Shown in pieces: positions 1 to 6,171 of a stretch of 16,624 nucleotides of DNA. Each line of letters starts with the position of its first letter. Positions within the stretch are counted from its first letter, which is position 1. This DNA is from an uncultured Syntrophobacterales bacterium (GTDB taxonomy: Bacteria; Desulfobacterota; Syntrophia; Syntrophales; UBA5619), in NCBI GenBank assembly GCA_903903205.1, contig CAIUXU010000068.1:1-16624 (forward strand), written 5' to 3'. The notes beneath the pieces were generated by a model. The model was given only the letters and a program-made list of their open reading frames with translations. It made no database searches and had not been told where the DNA came from. The translations under genes were made by a program, and so were the position numbers.

Positions 1-119
1 GCCCAAGTGGCCAGTTCCAACGCTTTGGTCAAGAGGTCTTCCGGGACCGGTTTGTCCTGGAACTTACGAATCGAACGCCGTGTCTTGATCAACTCGGAAT
101 ATTCTTCATATTTAACCAT
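1..119 (-). CDS. Nitroreductase-family protein, N-terminal fragment
   Basis: Only the first 39 codons lie in the window; the gene runs off the left edge. They read MVKYEEYSELIKTRRSIRKF and then QDKPVPEDLLTKALELATWA. The pattern of a short helix, a T-R-R-S-I-R-K-F motif and a P-V-P-x-x-x-L-x-x-A-L-E-x-A segment is the hallmark N-terminus of the FMN-dependent nitroreductase fold, where the RRSxRxF arginines contact the FMN phosphate. The ATG at 119 follows a GGAG Shine-Dalgarno sequence 8 nt upstream, which supports this start. Substrate and catalytic specificity cannot be judged because the rest of the protein is missing. It lies 111 bp downstream of the histidine kinase gene on the same strand and could be read through from it, or have its own promoter. 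Confidence 0.8.
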   Translation of the reverse strand, partial: MVKYEEYSELIKTRRSIRKFQDKPVPEDLLTKALELATW

Positions 120-180
120 CTCTTTTTCTCCATTTCTGGCTGGGGATAAACTCTTTACCGCCGGTTTCTCCGCCTCTTAA

Positions 181-203
181 GCAATATTCTAACCGGATAT
201 TGC
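181..203. other. AT-rich inverted repeat ahead of the nitroreductase gene
   Basis: Seven-base arms GCAATAT (181-187) and ATATTGC (197-203) flank a 9-nt centre. The repeat sits in the 111-bp gap between the kinase stop and the nitroreductase start. It has no following T-run in either direction, so it is a poor terminator. It could be an operator for the nitroreductase gene, but nothing in the sequence identifies a regulator. The remainder of the gap shows no clear promoter. Confidence 0.25.
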
Positions 204-230
204 GTCATTGGTCTGTCGATGAGTGATTTT

Positions 231-1127
231 TTAAATGAGATCGCTGCCCGAGGGAATCAGATTTGTTGGTAATGAAACAAAGAACGTGCTCCCCTTTCCC
301 AACTCACTCTCAACCCAAACGCTGCCCCCGTGCTGCTGGGCGGCAAGCTTGCAGAAAGCGAGTCCGATACCAACATTGGCCATCCGTCTCTTCCCTCGGT
401 CGGAACCGGCGGCCCTTTTATCCGCTGTTCCTGCGTCGTGATCCTGCCTGTTGGCTTTTCTCTCCCCGGGGAGACGGAGTTGGGTATAAAGATCAAATAT
501 GGTTTCATGGTACTCATGGGAAATGCCGATACCTGTATCTGAAACCGCAATGAGGACCGTGTCTTTGGCGATGCCATCCCTCGTCGTCAGGATGATCGCG
601 CCTCCCTCCCGGGTGTACTTGATGGCATTCATGACCAGATTAAAAATAATTCTTTCGATCAGGGATGCGTCTGCGGCAACGGAAGAAATCTTGCCGGGGC
701 AATCCATTTTCAAAGTCAACCTTTTTTGTGAAGCCAGTGATTTCATTTTTCCGATCGTTGCTTTAAACATCCCCGCCAAATCGATGACGCTCAGATTGAG
801 TTCGAAATTTCCCCTTTCCATCTGACCTATTTCAAGGAGGGTATTAATAATGTTGAGCAGGTCATCCCCTCCCTGAATGGCCGTTTCCAATATCTCCCGT
901 TCTACGTGACCCATCTCGGAGGAGATCAGCATGTCCAGGTTGGCCATGATGCTTGCCAGAGGTCCTTTCAGATCATGGACAATCATCCGCGTCAGCTCAG
1001 TACTTGATTCCAGCCGCCTGGTCAAAGTTTCTATCTGGCCATCCTTCTGCTTGATGGTCTCCAGCAATTTCGCCTTCTCTTTAGCGATCTCTTCCTCCAG
1101 CAGATCAATCTTGGCTTTTATTACCAT
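231..1127 (-). CDS. Soluble sensor histidine kinase without an input domain
   Basis: The 298-residue protein has all boxes of an orthodox histidine kinase. Residues 5-45 are a charged, heptad-like coiled coil. The H-box HDLKGPL has the phosphoacceptor H51 in a HisKA dimerisation domain. The ATPase part carries the N-box NLVMNAIKYT (163-172), G1 box DTGIGI (197-202), F-box IFDLY (210-214) and G2 box GIGLAF (253-258), ending with the usual GKGSTFFVSLP strand. There is no transmembrane segment, PAS or GAF domain, so it is probably cytoplasmic and gets its signal through the coiled coil or a partner. The stretch between F-box and G2 box is about twenty residues longer than usual and very basic/hydrophilic (residues 218-250). 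It lies 49 bp behind a REC-TPR gene, its likely partner. The ATG is preceded by an AGGG ribosome site. Confidence 0.88.
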   Translation of the reverse strand: MVIKAKIDLLEEEIAKEKAKLLETIKQKDGQIETLTRRLESSTELTRMIVHDLKGPLASIMANLDMLISSEMGHVEREILETAIQGGDDLLNIINTLLEIGQMERGNFELNLSVIDLAGMFKATIGKMKSLASQKRLTLKMDCPGKISSVAADASLIERIIFNLVMNAIKYTREGGAIILTTRDGIAKDTVLIAVSDTGIGISHEYHETIFDLYTQLRLPGERKANRQDHDAGTADKRAAGSDRGKRRMANVGIGLAFCKLAAQQHGGSVWVESELGKGSTFFVSLPTNLIPSGSDLI

Positions 1128-1176
1128 GAGCTATAACCCTCGCCTATCAGTCCAGCATGATCCTCCGGCCTCTTTA

Positions 1177-2349
1177 TTAAGGATTGCTGATTTTATCCAA
1201 TGCTTCCTGGGCCTCCTTGAAATCCGGGTAAAGTTCCAGTGCTTTTTTAAACTGTGCCTTCGCATCATCTATCATCTTCGCCGCTATGTATGCCGTGCCG
1301 AGATTGTAGTACAAATTTTCATCTCCCGGATCTATGGCCAACGCTTTCTTGTATTCGTCAATTGCTTCCAATAATTTGCCCTGCTTGCGGTAAGCTATGC
1401 CCAGCCGGTTGTACACATTTATGTCCGTGGGGTTGGCCTTCGATACTGACTCAAACAAGGTCGCGGCTTCGTCATTCAGGTTCTTCGCAAGGAGGCTCTC
1501 GGCCATTTCCGACCGCATAACCATATTGTCTGGTTCTGTCTTGACGGCAGTCTCAAAAGCGGCTTTTGCTTCCTTTAACATTCCCTGCTCAAGCAGGGCA
1601 TTACCCAGCTTGGTCTGCCTCGATGCATTCCGGGGACTCTTGCTGACGGCTTCCTGCATCACCATCATGCTCCTTTTTGAATCCCCCTTCTTTTCATACA
1701 CATCCGCAAGGCCGTCGTAGGCCCTGGTAAATTTCGCCTCCAGAAGAATAGCCTTCTTGTAAGCCTTTTCGGCATCGTCAAGCATGCCCCGCTGATTATA
1801 CAGATCGCCCAAGATAAGGTAAACCAGCGGGCTTGAGGAGTTGATCTTGAGCGCTTCCCTTAATTGCTCAATAGCTTTGTTAAACTGGCCGGCGCCTGCA
1901 AAGACCTTCGCAAGCCGTAAACACGTGTCCAGAGGCGATGCATTCCCTTTCTTCTCCATGACGGCATCAATCTTTTCCTCAAGCACCTTCGCCACAAAAG
2001 GCTTGATTATATAAGCATCCACTTCGGTTTCCGCTGCCTCGGCTATCGTTCCCTCATCAACCTCGGCGGTTATCATGATGAAGGGGATGTTCGCAAATCT
2101 TTCATCCGCCCGTGCCTTCCTTAAAAGCTCAACGCCGGTCATTATCGGCATATTCCAATCCACAATGGCCAGATCTATCTTCGCTGAAGGAAGCTTTGTC
2201 CATGCATCGAGGCCGTTTTCGGCTTCCGTTATGTTCGCGTATCCGAGCTGACGGAGCATGTTCCGGACAGTACGACGCATGTTGACCATGTCATCAACGA
2301 CCAGGACGCGCATCTTTGCCTTTTCTTCTACACTCAGATTATTTCCCAT
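1177..2349 (-). CDS. Response regulator with REC domain and seven TPR repeats
   Basis: This 390-residue protein begins with a receiver domain (about 12-133) that has the full phosphorylation set: acidic pair D19/D20, phosphoacceptor D64 in IVDWNMP, T94 and K116 in the KPF motif. From about residue 140 to the end there are seven tandem 34-residue TPR units plus a capping helix; the best ones read like LGxAYxxxGxxxEAxxxYKKALxxxP. There is no DNA-binding, cyclase or phosphodiesterase domain, so output is most likely a phosphorylation-controlled protein interaction through the TPR superhelix. The downstream histidine kinase is the obvious phosphodonor. The start is supported by a GGGGA site 8-9 nt upstream and by a strong promoter at 2434-2462. 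The targets cannot be told from this window. Confidence 0.9.
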   Translation of the reverse strand: MGNNLSVEEKAKMRVLVVDDMVNMRRTVRNMLRQLGYANITEAENGLDAWTKLPSAKIDLAIVDWNMPIMTGVELLRKARADERFANIPFIMITAEVDEGTIAEAAETEVDAYIIKPFVAKVLEEKIDAVMEKKGNASPLDTCLRLAKVFAGAGQFNKAIEQLREALKINSSSPLVYLILGDLYNQRGMLDDAEKAYKKAILLEAKFTRAYDGLADVYEKKGDSKRSMMVMQEAVSKSPRNASRQTKLGNALLEQGMLKEAKAAFETAVKTEPDNMVMRSEMAESLLAKNLNDEAATLFESVSKANPTDINVYNRLGIAYRKQGKLLEAIDEYKKALAIDPGDENLYYNLGTAYIAAKMIDDAKAQFKKALELYPDFKEAQEALDKISNP

Positions 2350-2433
2350 GTGTTTTCCCCATCTCCCCTGCGCTAATTATGATTTGCCTGTCGATTAACT
2401 TGGCAACAGAAGCTATGAAATTACTTTTACACA

Positions 2434-2462
2434 CTTATATGGAGAAGAATATTGTTTGTCAA
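2434..2462 (-). promoter_or_regulatory. Sigma70-type promoter for the REC-TPR/kinase operon
   Basis: Read on the minus strand, a perfect TTGACA (-35, 2457-2462) is followed after exactly 17 nt by TATAAG (-10, 2434-2439). Transcription would start near 2427, giving a leader of about 78 nt before the REC-TPR start codon. The surroundings are AT-rich. This is the best promoter match in the window. Confidence 0.75.
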
Positions 2463-2479
2463 TGGAATTTTACAGTGGA

Positions 2480-2495
2480 ATACTGAACTCAGTAT
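2480..2495. promoter_or_regulatory. Palindrome upstream of the REC-TPR promoter
   Basis: ATACTGAACTCAGTAT is a dyad with 7-base arms and a 2-base centre. It starts 18 bp upstream of the -35 box of the REC-TPR promoter and about 46 bp downstream of the stop of the small Cys4 gene. Its size and place fit an activator or repressor site. As an RNA hairpin it is short, AT-rich and lacks a T-run, so a terminator role is less likely. The regulator is unknown. Confidence 0.35.
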
Positions 2496-2540
2496 CAATC
2501 CTGCCACCATTATTGCGTACATTTGCACGTTCGCCAAATA

Positions 2541-2759
2541 TTAGTGTTGAGTTTTATCTTTCACAGCAAACAGCAGGCAATCCATTCCAGAGCTCATGAA
2601 AACCTCTATTGAGGGCAACACGCGTGACTTGAATCTTGCGGCCCGACACCCATAAGGAAAATTCGGATCATAGGTAATATGAAAATGTTGACAAGAAAAA
2701 CAGTTTACCGCTGTCCCCTGCTTCTTTTGCCTTGCCTGTGAAGGGAGATCGGTACTCAT
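2541..2759 (-). CDS. Small conserved four-cysteine protein
   Basis: The gene encodes 72 residues with C20-x2-C23, C38 and C61 in the context NCFSCQHF, YGCRAARFKSR and GMDCLLF. The spaced cysteines suggest a zinc or iron-sulfur site. I recall small proteins of this pattern (CxxCxxF...DPxxPYGCRAxxFKSRxxPSxEVFxxSGxxC) as conserved uncharacterised proteins of anaerobic Deltaproteobacteria; that is from memory, not a search. No signal peptide or membrane segment is visible. It follows proB by 56 bp on the same strand and may be the last gene of the obgE-proB transcript. An AAGGA site lies about 14 nt before the ATG, rather far, and is embedded in a small CTTTA/TAAAG inverted repeat (2776-2787). 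Function unknown. Confidence 0.72.
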   Translation of the reverse strand: MSTDLPSQARQKKQGTAVNCFSCQHFHITYDPNFPYGCRAARFKSRVLPSIEVFMSSGMDCLLFAVKDKTQH

Positions 2760-2815
2760 AATTGCTTTTTGATTCCTTTAGATAAAGTCCCGGCGATGAG
2801 GCTAAAAGCCAGGGA

Positions 2816-3964
2816 TCAGGCTTTCGGTTTTCCGGCGGGCTGGACCGTGACGGCCAAGTTGTCGCGATGGATTACTTCGTCGTAGTCCTTGTATCCCAGA
2901 ACCTGTTCGATCTTGGCGGTCTTCAGCCCCATGATTTTCCGGATCTCATCGGCGCCGGAGTTGACCAGCCCCTTGGCGATCGCGTTTCCTGCCGAGTCCA
3001 CGCAGGTGACCGGGTCTCCGAGAACGAAATCCCCCTCCACCTGTGTTACGCCGGAGGGAAGGAGGCTTTTGCCGTCCCGGACAAGGGCCTCTTTTGCCCC
3101 GTCATCGATCAGGAGGCGGCCCCGGGAGCGCAGTGTGAAGGCGATCCAATATTTCCGGCTGTTCAGATGTTCCGCGGAAGGCAGGAACAAGGTGCCTGTC
3201 TCTTTCCCGTCCAGGATCTCCTGGAGAACGCCCGCACGGCGGCCGGGGGCGATGATGTAGGGGATGCCGGAGGCGGTGACTTTTTTTGCGGCCAGGACCT
3301 TGCTCTTCATGCCGCCCATCCCGACGGGGGTGGCATCCTCAGTTGCCGCGGCCTCAATCTCGGGGGTGATTTCCGCGACAAGGGGGATGAGCTTCGCCTT
3401 TCTGGTGTCGGTCGGGTTTCGATCGTAGAGACCTTCCGTGCTTGTCAGGTTGATCACCAGATGCGCCTCGACGATGTTGGCCACCATCGCGGCCAAGTGG
3501 TCGTTGTCGCCGAATTTGATCTCATCGACGGCCACCGTGTCGTTTTCGTTGATGATCGTAATGACGCCCCACTCCAGCAGGGTGAAGAGGGTGTTGCGGA
3601 TGTTCAGGAAGCGTTTTCGGTCGGTGATATCGCTCATTGTAAGCAGGACCTGGCCGACGAAGAGGCCGTGTTTTCCGAACGCGTTGGAGTAAACCCGCAT
3701 CAGACGCCCCTGGCCAACTGCCGCAGCCGCCTGTTTCTGGGAGATGCTCTTGAGCTTGCCTTCAATACCCATCCGGTGTTTACCGGAGGCAATCGCGCCG
3801 GAGCTGACGAGGACGACCTGACATCCCCGTTCGCGCAGGGCAGCAACATCAGACACGAGCTGTTCGATCACCTGGAGATTGAGGCCGTCCTCGCCGGTCA
3901 GGACCGCGCTTCCGACCTTGACGAGTATCCTCCGGACACCCGCGAGCTGTTCTTTGCGTGTCAT
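2816..3964 (-). CDS. proB: Glutamate 5-kinase with C-terminal PUA domain
   Basis: This enzyme phosphorylates L-glutamate with ATP to gamma-glutamyl phosphate, the first step of proline synthesis, in the cytoplasm. The 382-residue length matches the full two-domain form. The amino-acid-kinase domain (about 10-265) shows the phosphate-binding KVGSAVL (16-22), SSGAIASGK (54-62), INENDTV with the glutamate-site residues (138-144), FGDND and the MGGMKSK motif. The last third (about 280-360) is a PUA domain with the RLLIDDGAKEAL start. The ATG overlaps the obgE stop as ATGA, indicating translational coupling. The usual partner gene proA is not present downstream, where a small Cys4 gene follows instead; gamma-glutamyl phosphate reductase must be encoded elsewhere. 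Feedback inhibition by proline is typical of the family. Confidence 0.97.
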   Translation of the reverse strand: MTRKEQLAGVRRILVKVGSAVLTGEDGLNLQVIEQLVSDVAALRERGCQVVLVSSGAIASGKHRMGIEGKLKSISQKQAAAAVGQGRLMRVYSNAFGKHGLFVGQVLLTMSDITDRKRFLNIRNTLFTLLEWGVITIINENDTVAVDEIKFGDNDHLAAMVANIVEAHLVINLTSTEGLYDRNPTDTRKAKLIPLVAEITPEIEAAATEDATPVGMGGMKSKVLAAKKVTASGIPYIIAPGRRAGVLQEILDGKETGTLFLPSAEHLNSRKYWIAFTLRSRGRLLIDDGAKEALVRDGKSLLPSGVTQVEGDFVLGDPVTCVDSAGNAIAKGLVNSGADEIRKIMGLKTAKIEQVLGYKDYDEVIHRDNLAVTVQPAGKPKA

Positions 3965-5010
3965 GATGGTATTTCCTCCGGTGACACATCCAGTTCGCCT
4001 GTAACCGTGGCTTGGGGGGGGATCAGCGCGATGAGATCCCGGAGCACTTCCGGGATGCCCTCGCCCGTTGCAGCCGAAAAAGCGAGCAACTTTATCCCTT
4101 TTTGCGCAAAGATGTCAACAGCATCCTTCCACCTCTCCCGGGACACAGGAAGATCGAGTTTGCTAATTGCCACGACCTGCCGTTTTTTCCGCATTTCGGG
4201 GCTGAAGAGCGAAAGCTCCCGATTGATCAGTTCATGGTCATGCCAGACGCCCTCGTGGGATTCCGATGAAGCGTCAATGATGTGGAGAAGAACGGAGGTC
4301 CGCTCAACGTGGCGGAGGAACTGCATGCCCATCCCCATCCCTTCGTGTGCCCCTTCGATCAGCCCCGGGATGTCGGCAATGACGAACGACTCATGTTCTC
4401 CATACTGGACCACGCCGAGATGGGGGACAAGCGTCGTGAAAGGGTAATCCGCGATCTTGGGACGGGCGGCGGAGACGCGGGAGATGAAGGTTGATTTCCC
4501 GACATTCGGAAGGCCGACAATTCCGACATCGGCCAGGAGCTTGAGCTCCATCGTGATCCAGCGCTCTTCACCCGGGATGCCGGGCTGAGCAAAGCGCGGG
4601 GTTCGGTGGGTAGCGGTGGCGAACCGTGCGTTGCCGCGACCGCCCATTCCGCCCTTGGCGACAATGAATGAACTCCCGTCGGACGCCAGATCGGTGAGGA
4701 GTTCCTGCGTATTGGCGTCCCGGACAAGTGTGCCGACCGGGACGACGATTTCCACATCGCCGGAATCCTTGCCTGTCCGCTTGCTTCCTTCGCCGTGCCC
4801 CCCGTGTTTCGCCACATGGTGCTGGCGGAACTTGAGATCGAGGAGGGTGCGCCGGCTGAGGGAGGCGCGGATGATCACATCCCCCCCGTGGCCCCCGTCG
4901 CCGCCGTCCGGTCCCCCGCGGGGAACGAACTTCTCCCGCCGGAAACTGACGCAGCCGCGGCCGCCGTCGCCTGCCTTGACGTAAATCTTCGCCTCATCGA
5001 TGAATTTCAT
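3961..5010 (-). CDS. obgE: Obg-family GTPase, 50S ribosome assembly
   Basis: The 349-residue protein has the glycine-rich Obg fold at 1-158 (runs such as GGPDGGDGGHGGD and GGMGGRGNARF). A GTPase domain follows: G1 GLPNVGKST (166-174), TT in switch I (192-193), DIPGL (213-217), SKLDL (283-287) and SAATG (312-316). There is no long C-terminal OCT extension, so it is the short form. The family binds the large ribosomal subunit late in assembly and links growth to (p)ppGpp. The context after rplU, rpmA and a cold-shock gene is the classic one, and proB follows with a 4-bp overlap. The ribosome site is weak (AGGCG about 8 nt before ATG). A 227-bp gap upstream with a terminator-like hairpin suggests that part of its transcription starts independently. 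Confidence 0.97.
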   Translation of the reverse strand: MKFIDEAKIYVKAGDGGRGCVSFRREKFVPRGGPDGGDGGHGGDVIIRASLSRRTLLDLKFRQHHVAKHGGHGEGSKRTGKDSGDVEIVVPVGTLVRDANTQELLTDLASDGSSFIVAKGGMGGRGNARFATATHRTPRFAQPGIPGEERWITMELKLLADVGIVGLPNVGKSTFISRVSAARPKIADYPFTTLVPHLGVVQYGEHESFVIADIPGLIEGAHEGMGMGMQFLRHVERTSVLLHIIDASSESHEGVWHDHELINRELSLFSPEMRKKRQVVAISKLDLPVSRERWKDAVDIFAQKGIKLLAFSAATGEGIPEVLRDLIALIPPQATVTGELDVSPEEIPS

Positions 5011-5102
5011 CCGATCGCCTGTGCCTTTATTGTGCGGAGGGGGAGGAGGGAGAAAATGTTATCCGGTTGTCGAATGTGGAAACAGCGGTTGCGTTTTTTC
5101 CC

Positions 5103-5160
5103 GGATGGGCCACAAGTAAGAACAACAGGTGGTTGTGTAATCCAACACATCAGCCCATCC
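5103..5160. other. Nested inverted repeat upstream of obgE
   Basis: Perfect 8-base arms GGATGGGC (5103-5110) and GCCCATCC (5153-5160) enclose 42 nt. That interior contains a smaller hairpin with arms TGTGT (5134-5138) and ACACA (5145-5149), and an alternative CACAA/TTGTG pairing (5111-5115 with 5133-5137). It lies between the csp terminator and obgE, roughly 90-150 nt before the obgE start. No T-run follows on either strand. It may be a structured leader or a small RNA; no known riboswitch class is recognised. I see no convincing promoter in 5011-5182. Confidence 0.35.
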
Positions 5161-5182
5161 CCGGGGTGACAACCTTTTCGGA

Positions 5183-5220
5183 GGAAATAGAAGCAGGGGC
5201 ATGATCTCTTACGCCCCTGC
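5183..5220 (-). terminator. Hairpin terminator after the cold-shock gene
   Basis: On the minus strand GCAGGGGC (5220-5213) pairs with GCCCCTGC (5200-5193), extended inward by a G-T and a T-A pair, leaving an 8-nt loop. It is followed by the T-rich stretch TTCTATTT. It begins 18 nt after the csp stop codon. The GC-rich stem is strong but the T-run is broken, so partial read-through into obgE is plausible. Confidence 0.6.
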
Positions 5221-5237
5221 CGACCAAGACCTGTGTG

Positions 5238-5453
5238 CTATATCTTGCGCACGTCCGCGGCGGCTTGGCCCTTCTGGTCCTGCTGAATCGCGAACTCGAC
5301 TTGGTCCCCTTCGGCCAGACTGCGAAATCCATCCGCGATGATGGCAGAGTGATGGACAAATATGTCTTCTCCCGAGGCCCGGGTGATGAAGCCGTATCCC
5401 TTTTTGTCGTTAAACCACTTGACTACACCGGTTTCACGTTCGGTCTCGCCCAT
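5238..5453 (-). CDS. Cold-shock domain protein (CspA family)
   Basis: The 71-residue protein is a single cold-shock domain, the usual length of this family. It shows GVVKWFNDKKGYGFIT with RNP1 (KGYGFI) and DIFVHHSAI with RNP2 (IFVHH), then the LAEGDQVEF turn. It binds single-stranded RNA or DNA and acts as an RNA chaperone or antiterminator. It is placed between rpmA (40-bp gap) and obgE on the same strand, so it is probably read from the rplU promoter, with a hairpin terminator just behind it. An AAGGAGA site precedes the ATG by about 9 nt. A second, out-of-frame ATG lies just upstream. Which of the several Csp paralogues it corresponds to cannot be decided. Confidence 0.95.
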   Translation of the reverse strand: MGETERETGVVKWFNDKKGYGFITRASGEDIFVHHSAIIADGFRSLAEGDQVEFAIQQDQKGQAAADVRKI

Positions 5454-5493
5454 TTCCCCATTCTCCTTAACGTTATCTAAAAAGAAAAGGTTA

Positions 5494-5751
5494 CTACGCC
5501 GCGGTGTACACGCTGATCTTCTTCCGCTTCTTGTCGAGTCGCTCGAATTTTACGAAGCCGTCGATCTTCGAAAAAATGGTGTAGTCTTTCCCCAAACCGA
5601 CATTGTTGCCGGGATGAAATACGGTTCCGACCTGACGAACGATGATGGAGCCCGCGCTGATCTTCTCGCCGCCGTAAGCCTTGACGCCCCGCCGCTGGGA
5701 ATTGCTGTCTCTTCCATTCCGGGAGCTTCCCTGTCCCTTCTTGTGTGCCAT
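5494..5751 (-). CDS. rpmA: 50S ribosomal protein L27
   Basis: The 85-residue length and the sequence MAHKKGQGSSRNGRDSNSQR followed by GVKAYGGE are diagnostic for bL27. Its N-terminal tail reaches the peptidyl-transferase centre. Further conserved parts are AGSIIVRQ, GTVFHPGNNVGLGKDYT and the basic C-terminus. There is no cleavable Firmicutes-type N-terminal extension. It starts 12 bp after rplU, with GGAGG 7 nt before the ATG, so rplU and rpmA are co-transcribed as in most bacteria. Confidence 0.98.
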   Translation of the reverse strand: MAHKKGQGSSRNGRDSNSQRRGVKAYGGEKISAGSIIVRQVGTVFHPGNNVGLGKDYTIFSKIDGFVKFERLDKKRKKISVYTAA

Positions 5752-5763
5752 AATGCCCTCCGC

Positions 5764-6075
5764 TTAAATGGATATTTCCTTGATCTTCATGCTGGTCAAC
5801 TGCTGGCGGTGACCGGTCTTCTTGTGGTAGCCCTTCCGCTTTTTCGTTTTGTACACGGTAAGTTTGTCGCCTTTGGTCTGGGCGATAATCTCGCCGACGA
5901 CCTTCGCGCCTTCGACGACAGGTCTGCCGACCCGGATGTCGCCCTCTTTTTCGACCATCAAAATCTGGTCAAAAACGACCGCTTGCCCCCTGTCACCGTT
6001 GATCTTTTCGATGGCGATCACATCGCCCTCGGTGACCCTGTGCTGCTTTCCGCCTGTTTTAATGACTGCGTACAT
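5764..6075 (-). CDS. rplU: 50S ribosomal protein L21
   Basis: The 103-residue protein starts MYAVIKTGGKQHRVTEGD and has the conserved KRKGYHKKTGHRQ motif near the C-terminus, both typical of bL21, which binds 23S rRNA in the large subunit. It is the first gene of the rplU-rpmA-csp unit. A GAGGGA ribosome site lies about 9 nt before the ATG, and a promoter-like sequence is found at 6110-6139. The ribonuclease G gene often found beside it in related genomes is absent here; a radical SAM gene lies directly upstream. Confidence 0.98.
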   Translation of the reverse strand: MYAVIKTGGKQHRVTEGDVIAIEKINGDRGQAVVFDQILMVEKEGDIRVGRPVVEGAKVVGEIIAQTKGDKLTVYKTKKRKGYHKKTGHRQQLTSMKIKEISI

Positions 6076-6109
6076 AGGTTCATATCCCTCTTAAAAATTT
6101 TGAATTCGC

Positions 6110-6139
6110 ACCATAACGAAAAGAAAGTGCATTTGTCAA
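6110..6139 (-). promoter_or_regulatory. Sigma70-type promoter for rplU-rpmA-csp
   Basis: On the minus strand a perfect TTGACA (6134-6139) is followed after 18 nt by TATGGT (6110-6115), a 4/6 match to the -10 consensus. The predicted start near 6103 gives a leader of about 28 nt. The promoter sits in the 96-bp gap between the radical SAM stop and rplU. Confidence 0.65.
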
Positions 6140-6171
6140 GAAAATTTATGGGGCGAAGAGACGATACGGCA

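Noticed and set aside
461..474. Perfect palindrome TCTCCCCGGGGAGA in the kinase gene as a repeat element
   Set aside because: It is short, has no loop, and no second copy was seen in the window; noted only with the kinase insertion.
2867..4447. 526-codon open frame on the plus strand
   Set aside because: It lies exactly antisense to proB and obgE, whose protein sequences are unmistakable. The GC-rich codons leave the opposite frame open, and its translation has no recognisable domain.
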